From Sphagnum compactum (Eukaryota > Bryophyta > Sphagnopsida > Sphagnales): a stretch of 64,000 nucleotides of DNA. A model generated the notes under the pieces. The model was given only the letters and a program-made list of their open reading frames with translations. It was not told where the DNA came from and ran no database searches. A program made the translations under genes and the position numbers. This document shows positions 10,038 through 23,682 of the stretch, one piece after another. The stretch spans positions 10,902,213 through 10,966,212 of the forward strand of contig OZ234493.1 of NCBI GenBank assembly GCA_965153455.1, written 5' to 3'. Numbering within the stretch: position 1 is the stretch's first letter; every line of letters begins with the position of its first letter.

Positions 10038-13000
10038 ATGGACAATCAAAACACTTCGCAGGAGGAAATCGAGGACCCGGAACGTTATGCGTCACTGGAG
10101 CTCAGCAAGATAGACAACGTCCATGGAGCACTGGCTCGCAGTATGATCGAAGGATACATCAAACAAGAGCACGCCAATTTTCTTAAGCAGAAGTAAGGTT
10201 TGCCGCGATCGAAATCACACCTGTCTGTTGTGCTGTTGCTTTGATCTCCTCTTGGAATGTTGACAATGGTGTGTGACTGTGGAAGACCAGATTTGAAGAC
10301 CTTCGAAGTTTTCTTCGTTCAAAGATCGTTGCAGAGAGGAAGCTTCTCGGTGAAACTGCTGATCTGCTCAATCAAATCAAGGTTTTGATCATGATGACCC
10401 TGTAGCCAGAGCTGAAAATAGCAATGACGATACATGGTTTCTGATGAAAGAGAAAAGAATGGCACAAATCTGCTCCAATTATGTCATATAGCTGCCGTGC
10501 TGGAAACCATATCAATCATGAATTTCACTGCATCATGTGTTGTCAGGCAGAGGAAGAAGAGCTTGAAAAGCTTGAAAAGAGTGCAGTTCGACATGAGGAA
10601 CTACTAGCAATGGCCAGAGATGATGCTGAAGAGGCGGAAAGTCAAGCCTCCATAGCAAAGTAAAATTGTCATACCTGCAAAATGTTTCTGATTGAACTAC
10701 AATACAAGGGGGCTTAGTCTGGCAGCTTTGCCATGGCTACATTCCAGAAGTATCCTGGAATGTCCATAGACAATGAGCCATTGGCTTCTTTTTTCTTCTT
10801 CTGCTGCTGTGCATGTTGAAAAATGTGGTGCGCATGCATTTTACAAATGAGTGACTGCAAGGATCCTGAAAGTGTGGAATTTCCATTTTGTCAGCAATCA
10901 CAAGTTCATATATGATGAAGTGTGCTGTATTGATGGCATCTTGCATTTTGCAGAGAGAGGGAACAGAATCAGATACTGAATTCAAGTTTGCTGGAGAAAA
11001 TACAGGAAGAATATATTGGGAAAGTCAAGAGCATTGAGCATGAACATTTCGCAGCAATGGAGCCCATTCTTGCACGCATAGAAGTCAGTCCATCTGTGTC
11101 CGTAAAACAAGCTTTCAACACAAATTGTGCCCTCCCCCCATCTTTATCTCTCTCTATTGCATTCTTCTGACATATGCTTAACGTGTGTTCACCCTAATCT
11201 GCAAGAGTTGATGGCCTTTGCAGGAAGAAATCAGACAGAGCAAGCGAGAGTATGCAGAAGGGATGATCAAGATACAACTGTGTACCAAGGAGGTGCGGAT
11301 ACTCATGTAAAATCTTGGGCAACCTAACCCACGGGTCAGGGCAATCTTATCTCTCAAGAATGTAGTCAGTTTTTGAAGGTTGGCTACAAGTTGAAGAACT
11401 AAAATATTCATGAGAGGTATCATAGCAGTGCCCTTGTTATTGCAGTGTGTATTCACATTGCTAGACAGATGCTTGGATAGACAGGAGTGGGTAATGATAT
11501 TTCCATGCTTACATCAATGTAAGCCAATGGTGATCCTACTATTCAGTAGAACTGTTTTTGGTGACTATGGCCTCAAGCAAATCTGTCTCCAGTCTTATAA
11601 TTTGTGTGTTCACAAATCTGGGTGCCAAACTCTTAAGACCAAGGATTCAGGTGTGCACTAAGAGCTTTGGTCTTTACAGGGAGAGGGCATAGGGTTTGCA
11701 GATTGAAGAAACAAAGTCAAGGCATTCACAATGCTTACAGGATAATGCCACACTGCGCTTGGAAAAGAATGACCACTTTGACAAATTGGAGGAGCTGAGT
11801 GGTACACCTGAGAAGACACGCAAACAGGTTGGGATCTCTCTTGCATAAATGGAAGAAGGAGAAACCTGTTGCATAAGCTGCACATCCATTGTTTGCCATT
11901 GGTTTCTCTTGCTTCACTGAATGAGCATCTTAAGGAGCTCAAAGCTCACCCTGGGTACCCTTCTGAGTGAATAGCTTGACAAACAAGGATGTGTGATTAT
12001 GCAGAGCAATATTCTGCTCAATGCAGTGAGATCTCTTCAACTGCAAGTGGACAAGTGGGTAATCAAGGTGACCAATTCACAATTATCAACCCAGTTCAAC
12101 TTCACTAACAATATGTTTAGGCACATTACATGAACAATAGTCATCCTGGATGAAGGAACTGGCCTCTAGTTTGAGCATCCTTGGGAAAGTACTGGCCAGC
12201 CCTGTATGCCACGATTCTACTGTTGCAATCTGGTCTCTGATATCTGTGCTCTGAAGTTTGTTGTGCTACAGGCATGTGCTGACTTAACCATTGTTGGCCA
12301 AAGGTTGGAGAGCTCAATAAGGAGATCCAAGCCTTCCATACTATGACCAAAGAGAAGACTGAAGAGCATGGAAATATGGTCATCAATCTTGAAAAAATAC
12401 GACTCCATACTGAACAGCAGGTAAAGACAAAAAGAGATATATTTGCTCTCAGAGCAACAAGCCAAATTCTTCATTCTTGTGCTCAAGGGAATAATGTCAA
12501 TTATGTAATATTGAACTCTTAATATACTCAACAGAAGACAATGCCTCTTTTTAACTGTTAAGTATAGAATTATGGTTATGATTGCACTCTCTTTTGTTGT
12601 GCTATTTTTGGTTTTGCTGGGACTGAAACCATGTGTTTCCTTCAAATTATTGTTGTGGAGCTCTCTGTGCATTCACATTGATATGTTAAAAATATGGAGT
12701 TGTTAGCTCAATGTTAGCCGGGGGTTCTGTTTGGTTGTTGCTCTAGAAATGTGTTGCACAGGACATGGTGAAGGATTTGGAGGCATCAAGCCTTGAGCTT
12801 GAGAGTTGCTTAAATGAACAGGTTTGCTTCTCCATCTGCTATTCATTTGCATGCAATCAAAGATGTTCAGCATGCAGGAATTCAAAGTCTTTGGGCCTTT
12901 TAATGGTGAATCTAGCTGTCATGTAAGATTGATGGACTTTCTTTTCAACTGCCTGCTGACTAAACTGTATGCTAGATCAAACAAGGGAGAGTGTGTGAAG

Positions 13001-16000
13001 GTATATTCTTGGCATACTTGTAAAAAAATGCACCTATGCCTGAAATCCACCAAATATATGCAGAAAAACAAATAGGTAATGTCTTGGGATGGGGGGAGCC
13101 ACTGCAGGTATCTTTGCAATTGCAATTGCTGCAGTTGCTGTCAGATCTCCAGCATGAGCAGGCCATCGCAGCCACACGAATAAAGGAAAGGGATAGAGCC
13201 ATCAAAAGAATGAAGGAAGTGGAGGTTGAAGTTGAGCATCTCCATTCTCAACTTCCTGTGTACAAACAAGAGAAGGAGAAAGCCAGCTGTGAGGTAAAAA
13301 ATCTGACACATTCTCAAGATGATCTATGCAAAACTTTGCCAATCCTATAACAATGAAGATAATTGTTTCAAAGAACCCAAGCAATATTTTGCCTTCCTAT
13401 GTACATTCATTATACATTCAAAAGATAGAGTCAGGCACTTGGTTAACTTGCAATGAGAAAGTCCTGCCAGTCCTCTGCTTAGTTATTTGTACCAAGATTG
13501 TCAAGGGACCTAGGTGATGTCTAACAAGAACCTTACAGACAAATCTCAGACATACGAACATGTGAGCTAAGAGAGAGACAGAGGGATAGACCTGGGAGGA
13601 ACAGGAACATGCATGAACCAATCTTTGGACTGCTGTATGGTCTGCAAATTTGCACAATAGTTGATTCGTGAGGAGGCTGAGAGGGAGACATGCACCACAC
13701 GTGCAGAAGAGCATCATCAGGAGTTTGAAATCTGCATGAGCAGCCTTCTTGTGGTGGACACTTTTGTGAATGAAGTAGCTGCTAAGCTGAGAGAGTCTAA
13801 TGCAAATGTAAGACAACAAGCACCATGACCTGTGGCCTGAGATTACACAGGAAATTGGTCTATGATGGTCTATGATGGTCCATGATTGCATGATTGAAGC
13901 TTAGGATGATTGTGCTAATCCCCTATAATCTAGAAGAGTTGGGTGGTGAGTTTTGCTGCAAATGGAAACCCTTAATGACTGCAACAGAATTGAGATTTCC
14001 TCAAAGATTCCATGCATTGTCTTCCTACAGAGAGTAGTGTGAAATTTGAAGCTCCTGGAAATTTACAGTAGAGAAAAAGTTTATCAGGAAGAATGCATTC
14101 CATCATGGTAAAGTTTGGGTTGTGTGAAGGTAGGTGCAAAAACTGGAGAAAGAAACAGTGGTCTGCATTGTGATGGAGCATAAGCAGGAGCAGCATATTA
14201 AAGAGCTCACAAATTTGAAGGAACGTTTTTCCCGTGCTGCTGCTGCAAAGGTACAGCCTGTTGTAGCCCTCAAAGTTGCAGGATGCATTTCCCACAACAG
14301 AAAGCTTGTTCTAGTCTTTATGCATATAATACCCAATATGTCACAACACTAAATCCTGCAATGGAGGCATTTCAAGTAGAATGATACAGGATTTGTGGTA
14401 ACAGCTTGCATCAGCAATGCAAATAATGGAGAGGGTGACTATAGAGACCTCATTCAGTGAAAGCTTCCAAAAGAGAATATTGGAGCTCCAGAAACGTTAC
14501 AATGAAGGCCAAGCACTGTATAATTTGATGTGCAGTCAACGAAATAATTACACCAAACTGATTCAGGTAATGTTGATAAAAAATCTACATTAATTAGTAA
14601 TCTTCATCAGAACAGTCTTCTCAGGAAAAAGCTGCAACTCTCCATGTTGAGGAGTGTCTTGACATCTGTAGAACTAAGTACACAGTACTAACATTTGCTT
14701 TCAACCCCTGGGAACAGTCATGTAAAGTAACCATTCTGGAGATGAAGGAGAAGGTTGTGGCATTGAGCCAGGAGGTGGAGATGCTCCAAAATGGAGCTCT
14801 GGATAAGGTCAAATGCCTTGGCAAGATGCATGGAATATATGTAGCCAGCCTTGAAGGTTGCTTCCAAGTGCGACATGAAATCACCAAGTGTAGACTAGCA
14901 CTGAAGGCAAAAAAGGTCTATTCTTGAGCCAATGTTGTGTAATACCCTAGGGCCATATGTACATGTTGCACTATACAAGACAACCAGAGACCAACTGCTG
15001 ACATGCTGGGAAGGTGGAATATACAAGTATGCACAAGAAAAAGGGAATGGTGTCAATGACAAAAAACCTATCATTGGCATGGCTTAGTGGCCATTGATAT
15101 TCTACAATATGTAAAAGCCACCTCTTGCAATGTGCTTCTGATTTTGTTTCCCATTTGACTGTGCTTAGGTCTAATTATCTGTTTGGAAACTTGAACTTCC
15201 AAAAATTGGTCATTCTCAGTTGTCTTGATGAATTTCTTTCACATGCTCACTTCTGTTGTTCCTAAAGGGCTCTGAGCTTCCATTGGTCATAGTTGTGTGT
15301 CTAGCAGTTAGTGAGAACATTCTCTGCTTTGCAGTACTCATGGCAGTCGGGTGGCTGGGCATCCCTTGCAGCATATTATCAATGAAGCAGTGGTGGAAGT
15401 GCTGAGATTACAAGAGTTCATCAGAAAAATAGGGAAAGGCAAGGTGAAGGCATGCAAAGAGTACTATCTGATTATGAAGGATCGCAATAACATTGGACTC
15501 TCTTACATCGATCGGAATGATGAACTTTGCATTCTCTATGAGAAATCGAATGTCCAGGTTTTGTCATGCTCCTCTGCCAGCTTTTCTAGGTGATGTAGAA
15601 GCAGTGCAAAATGGATTTTGAGCTCCTTGAAAGTGTACTTCTGTAGGTGAGTTAAATGTTGAAGGTTGATAGGTGTTTATTTTATAATTTATTTCAATTG
15701 ACAAAGTACTACTCCATATTCGAGTATCTGAACACTTTTGCATTACTCAGACAGTAGTGGCTGTGCAGGTGGATCTGTTAAAGAATTCAGGTCTTGAACT
15801 TATCAAACGCATGAATGAGATTACCCACCTGCAGCTTGCATGCAAGCTTACGCACAGTTCACTCAAAGCTGCTGAAAGGAATGCTCCTGACCCCACAGCA
15901 ACATATGCAGAGATTATCAGCCTCAAGAAGCAGGTAATTTCTCATTCTGACATTGTTTCAAGGTGAGAGGAGTACAGTCCAGGTTGAAAGGGATCAAGAA

Positions 16001-18190
16001 CCTTGGTCTTGAATAGAAAAATAGGACCTTACTTCAAGCTAATTTGCCTTGCATATCATCTTGCACTTTGTGCCCAAGTTCAAGTTTGATTTCATCTTTG
16101 AGCAATCACAACAAGGTCATAGATGTTTATGCTCCATGAGGATGGTCTACAGGCTTAACATCCTGCATATGTGCATAAAGAAGATGTAAAAATCACACCC
16201 AGTTAGTCAGGAAGTTTTGAACACGTCTATTTGCAGCAATATCTCTGATCAACTGCATTCAATAAACTCTATAAAGAAAATTCTGAGGAACATCTTTCAA
16301 GACTGTTAGCAGTGTAGTATCATTTGGAGAGGGATTCAGATTGATTTTATTGCCATGGTAAGGACTCATGTGATTGTATGGTGATGAAAGGTTGATAGAA
16401 TGAAATGGCATGTATGCCGCCTCTCAGAGTTTTGTGAGAATCCAATTCCTGGTGTAGAACGGTGCCTTTTACTCCCTGGAAATGATCTTAACAAGTCTGA
16501 CTTGGAAAGAAAAGCATCTGCCATTACAGAGCTTCTCTCGGCAAAAGAAGATGAAGCTGCAGAGAAGAACATTATTCTTGAAGAGGTGCTGCATTTACCA
16601 TGTCTTTTACATGCATAATCTTTCATGTATCACAAAGAAAAGTCTTCCTTGGGCATGCAATACAAAATGCAGGCCAAGGGACCAAAACCTCTGTCAACAT
16701 GTTGAAAAAATCTAGGAACTATGCATGAACATTCACAGTGTTTCCATTCTCCTTCAACAAAATTTCAAATGTGTGAACTTGCTTGCACCTTGATCTATGT
16801 TCAAAAAGTGTTGCATCCTTCTCTGTCTAGATGTGGAACCAAAGGAAAGAGCTTTTGCATGATGAATTCCGACTAAATTTTTTGTTGGTGGTCTTCTTCC
16901 AGGTGTTTGTTCTTGCTGACAAGATGATGCGAACAATTGCTATAGAATGGCAAACCTACAACACATTTGGTGAAAAGTTGAATGAGAAAAAGCAAAATGT
17001 GCAAACTGCTAACCGTAGAATCATTGCTACTTCTTCAGAGCTCTCTCTTATGCAGGTATTTGTTTTCAAATACAACTCTTCATAACTCATTGCTTGTACA
17101 CTCTATTCTGGTTTAAATCTTCAACAAGATTTACTTTGCACTAAGGTGACATGTTTGTCAAATGTAAAATTAGCAACAATGGTCCTTGAGTGTTATTCAC
17201 ACTTGCAAGCTCTCCATCTTGAAAATTTTGTTTTGTGATTTGACATGAATCCACCTGCATAACAAAACCAACTTGTTGTGCACAATATTCAAGAGTTTCT
17301 TGTAACCATGGCCTTGTGAGAAGCCAATCCTCCAAATAGTCTTGCAATGGGTAATCTTTTGAGTTTTGGGATATTGTTTGCTACATTTAGATTCATCAGT
17401 TTTGTTGTGACGTCATATAGGCAAGAGCCCACCATTTCCACAGAGAGAAACAAGCTGCAGGGGATCGTCTTAACCAAGCATACATACGTCTTAACATGGG
17501 ACAGGTTTGCACCTATCCTAGGAATTCAATTGCCATTTGGCTTCTTTGAAACATTTTCAAGGCAATTCAGTAACCCTCCCACAAAATAAGAGTTGGCATG
17601 TAACTATTCTTTGAATAGGGGATTAACAGGTAACATATATGGCCCAACATCTTGCTAACTGTATTTTGGTAATAATCTACTTTTGTTGCATTGTGTAGGC
17701 CCCAACAAATGATATAGAGAAGAAAATGAAACAAATGGAATCTCAATCACTCTATTGTTTGATGCAACGACCCCAGTACTATCAAAAAACCCTATCTCAT
17801 GTTTTCCCACTCATTGTCTTCCTTGTTTTGCAATAGGATATATGGACAATCATTCTATCGTGTAGTATTTTCCACCCACACTTGGTGTTGAATTGCATTC
17901 CTTACTAACAAATCAGCAATGCAAGTAGTATGATAGGCCATATACGAAAATCCCATAGATACACAATTCAAGATATAATAGTATAGGTAGTAGATTATTT
18001 TGAAATTGAAATTATGTGAAAATTGTGCAGGACTACACCATTGACAAGACCAGAGAAACGACCAAATGCCTACATTGGGGAGGCATTAGGAGTGCCTTTG
18101 CCATTTGGGGCACAATCTCCCTTTAGACCATCATTGCATCAAACTAGTAGTCTTCGACAAACACGGAGACCAGGAACTGCAAAGAGCTAA
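10038..18190 (+). CDS. CCDC146: CCDC146 (MBO2-type) axonemal coiled-coil protein, ~22 exons
   Basis: Exons: 10038-10192, 10291-10381, 10547-10659, 10954-11083, 11224-11292, 11702-11827, 12005-12067, 12304-12420, 12747-12821, 13108-13293, 13661-13807, 14134-14250, 14405-14566, 14718-14915, 15372-15557, 15751-15933, 16237-16311 (tentative), 16430-16585, 16903-17055, 17421-17504, 17699-17775, 18031-18190. They join in frame to about 940 residues, close to animal CCDC146 (about 955). Nearly all is charged coiled coil. Family landmarks are LIQ..., EMKEK...QEVEML, IDRNDELCILYEKSNVQ, RCLLLPGNDLNKSDLERK, ILEEV, SELSLMQ, and a C-terminus RPNAYIGEALGVPLPFGA then PFRP. The Chlamydomonas family member MBO2 acts in flagellar waveform. 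In a land plant this implies sperm flagella. The exon 7 donor and the exon at 16237 are the weakest calls; the latter has an in-frame TGA at 16246. Introns are almost all phase 0. Confidence 0.88.
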
Positions 18191-20420
18191 ACCCAATCAT
18201 CCTCTTCAAGCAAACTACTCTGAAAGTTGAACAATCATACAAACAACAAACAAACCACATCTCCTTGGGAGGAGGAGGAGGAAGGATGGGGGAAATGATG
18301 AAGGTATGTACAATCAAAAAGTCTCATTCAAAGTTCTTTCTTTTTTCTTCCCATTAATGGTCAGGGGTTTGGTGCACCTAGAAGAACATGACCACAATGA
18401 TATTAAATCTAACATTTTCAAGGGATGTACAAAGAGCTGATATCATCAAATGGATTTGATAACTACATTCAGCACCAAATAGGGGATGTTGTGGATGTTC
18501 ATTGTTCTACATCTACACCAAATTGGAGAGAAATTTTCCTTATGCGACAAGCATGTTATGGACCCAACTTTGCATCATATAGTTTTGTGCTAGTACTTAA
18601 ATTGATTCCTTTTTTTCATACACAAAAATTAAGAACATCCAACCTCTCTTGAAGATATGATGGTTCTTCTTGTTATGGATACTTGTTAAAGGTTCTCTAG
18701 GTTGATTGATATCATAGGATTGGAGCTCCATCCTATGATCAAATGCTAAGGACTTGGCACTATGAGGATCATAACTTTGAGTTGAATAAGATTATCACAA
18801 TGTTAAAGTTCCAATGATATATCATTGTTGTTGTTTGTGTTATTTTTTCAAGGTCCAAGAAAATCAAGTAGGATAGTGTAACAAATGAATTGATGTGCTT
18901 TGAAGTAATCGATTTTGGCATGACGATTGCTTCACATTGAACAAGATCATGACCTTCATGTTCCAATGCAACCTTCCTAAGTTACTACAGTTTTATTTCG
19001 TTTTGTTTCATGAGTTTTGTATGGTTCAAAAAACATCATAACTTGAGATGCATTGTAGCATACATCTCAAATTCACAATTCAAAAGTATAAAATGGAATT
19101 GGCATGACTATGAAAGCAAATTATGAGTTCAATTTTATTTTATGGGTAACATTTAATGTCACAATTCCAATCTTGAGATTGTGATCAAAACTTACAAGTA
19201 AACATAAGAGCAAATATGCCTTGACGTGTTGTGTGAGTCTAGACCAATGTTTACTACATCCAAAAGAGCATGCAAGTTATTTCTTCACCTTCACCCATAA
19301 ACATGAAATATTGAATAGTGTATAGTGAGAATCAATTAAATACCATCATCACATGGGCCAATCATTGTGATTAATTAATCAAAGTTAATTGTATCACTAT
19401 ATTGACCTTTTTAAACAACACTACATCCTATGCATGTTTTAAGCATACTTATTAATTTGTATTGATCCAAAAGAATAAGGAATGCACCGCATGTTTATGT
19501 AGTTTTCCTACAAGTAACCACACATAAATATTGTTTATACTAGTTGGCAAATTGTAGGGATGCGTCATATTATGTGAGAACTCAAAGTAAAGAGTTTTGG
19601 TGAATTAACCATGTTTAAATACTATGATTAAAATGACATGAATGATGCAAGTTTTATGCAAATAAACCCACATTAAGACAATTTTTTTAATAAATAAAAT
19701 TACCAAAAAAAAAAAACCTTGTGATGATTAGAAAGCTCAAATTGAATTCACATGGATTGAATAATGTGAAGATTGACGTATTTAAAAACAATCGTCATGA
19801 CAATGAATACAATGAATATGACTTATGAGGGACTTATGCAAATAATTTTCATTGCATAAAAAATTGTACATTTCATAAAATTAAGTATTGAATTTAAACA
19901 AATGGTGAATATTATTCAATTGGGGTGGGGGGCAACAAGGTAAGTGGGGTTCAAGTTTTAAAAAGTTATGTTAGAATTATGTACATTAAGGACCTTGTCC
20001 CTATGACAATAATTGATTTGACATGCATGCAAGTCATTAATAAGTTTTTATAAGTAAATGTAAGCATATATGCAAGGAATTAACCCAATGGACAAGCTAG
20101 TGTACATTATGAAAAGAAAAAAAATGATTGCAAATCTAACAACTTGCATCATAAACTTGAACCTCAAGTAAAAGCCTAGAAATCAAATGCCTACCAACAT
20201 AAGCAACATCTATAAGGAATAAACACATGAATGTACACCTAAATTACAAAGCAATTTACAAGCAATAAATATGAAAATACGATGGTAATAAAAAAGATAA
20301 CAAAACTTGCTTTCAACAACTATAAAATATTTACAAGTACTAAATTTAAGGGTGCAATTTTACAAACATGTGATTAAAACCAAGTTTCCTTAACTAGGAA
20401 AAAAAGTATTTCAATAAGGC
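18191..20420. other. AT-rich intergenic DNA with a dispersed repeat
   Basis: No gene seen. The first few hundred bases are probably CCDC146 3' UTR. The segment at about 19235-19450 is related in direct orientation to 34065-34260 (shared blocks around AATCAATTAAAT and a TTGTGAT block), so it is a copy of an unnamed dispersed repeat. Confidence 0.5.
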
Positions 20421-20429
20421 CATGTGTGC

Positions 20430-21720
20430 AAGGAAAGTTTCTTTTGCAATCCATTTCGACCAATATTGTGTGTATATTATTCCAAATGCATCCATGACAT
20501 CTTGTGCTAGGAACCTATTTTCCAACCCATCATTGACATTCATTGTTGCCTTTGAATAATGCCTTTGCACCTTGTTAATGGTGTGCTAAAACAAAACTTT
20601 AGTAACATGAACATATTCACCAATGTGAGGGCAAATACAATGCATGATAATAAAAATCCTAGCAATTTTGATTTCATATTCTCCAACCCAATGTTTAAAT
20701 CAACACCTGACTTATGGATCACAATATATGATTATGTCCCATTCAAAAGGTTATGATATCCATGAAGACATCATCCATGCAGGCAATTTGTGGATCCATG
20801 TACCATGCACATGAGTAATTTTAACACAATTCTACAACAACTAAAAAATCACACATAAACCGACCCCAATGTTGACTAAACTTAATGAATTAATTTAGTG
20901 CTTCTAACATTGGCATCACACATGAAAGTCCCAACATTACTTTTAAATCACATAACAACTAGAAGTTATTGGTAGCTTGTGATTGGTGGATGCATCTTGA
21001 TGACCAAAGCTTTATGTTCCTTTAAAACCTCCTTAGCTAGTAGTAGCATCAAAATCCACCTTGTTTTATATTTCATTGAAAAAAAAAAACCCTTTGATTC
21101 CATGATGTTAGCAAGCTCAAGAACTCTTATGTTTTTTTAGGATTAAGAAACAAAAATTGTAAAGGCTTTGCAATACATCTTCAATCTTGCCCATATTGCC
21201 TATCTTGGAAAGAGTTTGCAATGCCAAGTTGGTGTGATGGCTCATGCAATGCACCCCAATGAGGAAGGTGACATTTTGCTCCTTTAACTAAACTATCACC
21301 CCTATTCTTACACCTTGTAAAATGTTGAGCCCATTAGCCCCAAAGGTTATGAGTTTGGAAGCAATGTCGTCATTTGTCAAACCTCCATATTTTTCAATCG
21401 CATCAACTAGCACTCGTTTTAGGTTTAAAAAATGGCACCATCAACCATTATTTCCAAGGACAAAAACAAAGGTTTATGCTACCAATCTTTGACTACATAT
21501 GCCTAAATGAAGTCTCATGGTTACTAATCACTAATAATATTCTCATCATATGATAGAGACAAAAATTTAGCACTTCAACCATGGATCTAGTCTCCCCAAT
21601 GACCAGTTGGTGCAAAAATTCAACCATGGTCCAACTTGTAGAATTGAACCAATGCATTTTAAGGAAATTCTTGGCATTGAAAAAACATAGTAACTCACCT
21701 TCAAATAACATGTGAAATCA
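20430..21720 (-). pseudogene. Decayed hAT-like transposase
   Basis: Reading the minus strand from high to low coordinates gives pieces in family order. About 21420-21180: GGLTNDDIASKLITFGANG, then a stop, then HCMSHHTNLALQTLSKIG. About 21170-20990: a piece ending EFLELANIMESKGF, then KYKTRWILMLL and EVLKEHKALVIKMHPP. About 20560-20430: NVNDGLENRFLAQDVMDAFG. This matches the DUF4371/hAT dimerisation-type transposases common in plants. Several stops and frame changes make it dead. The frame at 21493-21711 may be a further upstream remnant. No ends or target duplication were identified. Confidence 0.7.
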
Positions 21721-23610
21721 AAGAACAAATTGAACAAGTTTGTTCACCTATCTTATATTGCACCATACTATAGTTGATTCAATACATTGCATCGACTTGT
21801 AATTGCATATAAACATTTTTTTTTTTTGCATAGATAAACTCTTTGTTCACATTAAAAACTCTCTAGGTTTACACACACCAAGGATTGTGGCTACTGCTTT
21901 CCTCCTCCCACCATGTTTGAGCAAGTTGTCTAACTTGGGAACTAAGAGCTTTTCTTTGCCCTCAATTTTAGTACATGCTTAACATCTAACTAGATGCACC
22001 TAAGCATCCCATCCAACAACAAATTAAGTCCATGGGAACTTGGTTCTTTAAACATTTTAAAATACTTTGCTTTGTTCACATTTTTTCTCTTTTTTTTGTA
22101 TATCTAAATAGATCTTCTTGGGAGGGAAGGATAGCTTGAGGTGGTGTTTGTTGGTTAGATGAAGGTAATGTTGGATCAATAGCAAGAAAATGCCAAAAAA
22201 ATTTGTTTGAATTAAAAAATTTGAGAGCAAAATTTAAGGTTGGTGTCACAATTTACACATCAAGGTGCAATAAGATAAAGAAAAACCTTAGTTTAGTAAA
22301 CCCAACTTGAATGAAACAATTACAATTGCCTTCTATTGACTTTATAAAGGCATCAAGTCGAGAACCAAAATGCACACACAAGCAAAAATTTAAGAAATTC
22401 AAAAGGCATATGAACTAAGGAAATAAAAAACAAGATGGGGGTGTGAATTTGAATTACAATTTCATAGTCTTGGACCCCAAGAAATCTCTTGCAAATGCTT
22501 TCCATTCAATACCTTCATGCTCTCTATGATACTCTATAATCAATGTCCCACTAGCCAATGATAGTTACACTACTACAAGAAATTTAGTTAATTATCAAGA
22601 ATAAAACCCACCCATCCACCCACCCATCCAAATTCCAATGACCATGGCCCATATTCCATTAGTATGAGTTAATGCAACAAAAGGAATATTAAATTTAATA
22701 ACAAACCTTTGGATTTCGAATTACAAATTTTGCACAAACTTATCAAACAAGCAAAAGAACATAGTTTGAAGGGCCAATAGTAAGCTCTAGCAAGTGGAGC
22801 TTTTAGGCCCACTTTAAAGTTTTTAAAAAAATCTTTCACATGATAACTAAAACAAAAACTCATTTGAAATGATGAACATTGAAAGTTGAAATGCATAATG
22901 CACACATTGGGTTATGGAATTGAAAAAAGAAATCTAATGTGACAACAAAAACCAAGCAAAGTCGTTACATGTGTTTGTCATTCAAACCTTCCATGCTCTC
23001 TACATGATGTTTCATAATGAATTTCTCATTAACAACTACATTATTCATTAACACTAAAGGAACATGACACGTTATTTAATATTCATTACCTTGAAAAAAT
23101 AAATGGCAAACATGTTTTGAAGAATGTAACCACTTGTGTTGATGGGCACCTTATTGTTGGTGAAAACAATTGGCAATTTTGAGGAAAATGGAGGTTGGTT
23201 TGGTGAAGTGGAATTTGGGGTTAAGGCCTTAACTACAAGGATGGCTTGGATGGAGCCATTTGGCACCTTCCCTTTGTTTCAAGTTGCTACATAAAGTGAT
23301 TAAGAGGTATGAAACTAGGTTATTTGGCAAGCCCCTACCTTTAGGGTGTAGCCATGTGGGGTGAAGGGGCATAATTTACCACCATTTTGAAATGTACATG
23401 TAGACGACCCTATTTCAAGGTCAAAAGTTAGCAATTTTTCACCAATAAAAAAATTGTTGAAATTCAATTTTGTAAAGCATTTGTACAAATTTCCAAGTGT
23501 ATTTGGAGGGCACTTTATATTTTATATTTTTCAATATCCCTTTGAGAAAAGAGCAAAGATAATTTTTTGGGACATTCCCATTATGCGAGGGTTGGCTCAA
23601 GTTATTTATT
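21721..23610. other. AT-rich intergenic DNA
   Basis: No gene recognised. It includes the CACTA-type terminus listed separately at 22566, and microsatellite-like CCACCCATCC repeats at about 22608-22632. Confidence 0.5.
22566..22590 (+). mobile_element. CACTA-type transposon terminus
   Basis: The sequence CACTACTACAAGAAATTTAG matches the usual 5' terminus of En/Spm (CACTA) elements. I did not find the matching inverted end nearby, so this is probably a truncated or decayed end. Confidence 0.4.
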
Positions 23611-23620
23611 TATTTATTTA

Positions 23621-23682
23621 TTTATTATGTCACCAATTTTATGATTTAATTCTTTAAATCATGAAATTGGTGACATAATAAA
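23621..23682. repeat. 29-bp hairpin with 4-nt loop
   Basis: The arm 23621-23649 and the arm 23654-23682 are reverse complements with one mismatch in 29 (core GTCACCAATTTTATGA versus TCATGAAATTGGTGAC). The loop is TTCT. It lies about 245 bp upstream of the TyrRS start codon, after a TTTA microsatellite at 23602-23625. It could be a transposon tip, a replication-slippage product or a transcribed hairpin. Confidence 0.7.

Noticed and set aside
14616-14717. Upstream extension of CCDC146 exon 14 (open in frame from TCTTCTCAG)
   Set aside because: The acceptor at 14717 gives exactly the family spacing between LIQ and EMKEK; the longer form inserts residues the family lacks.
15335-15371. Earlier acceptor for CCDC146 exon 15
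   Set aside because: It gives a phase mismatch with exon 14. The acceptor CTTGCAG at 15371 keeps phase 0.
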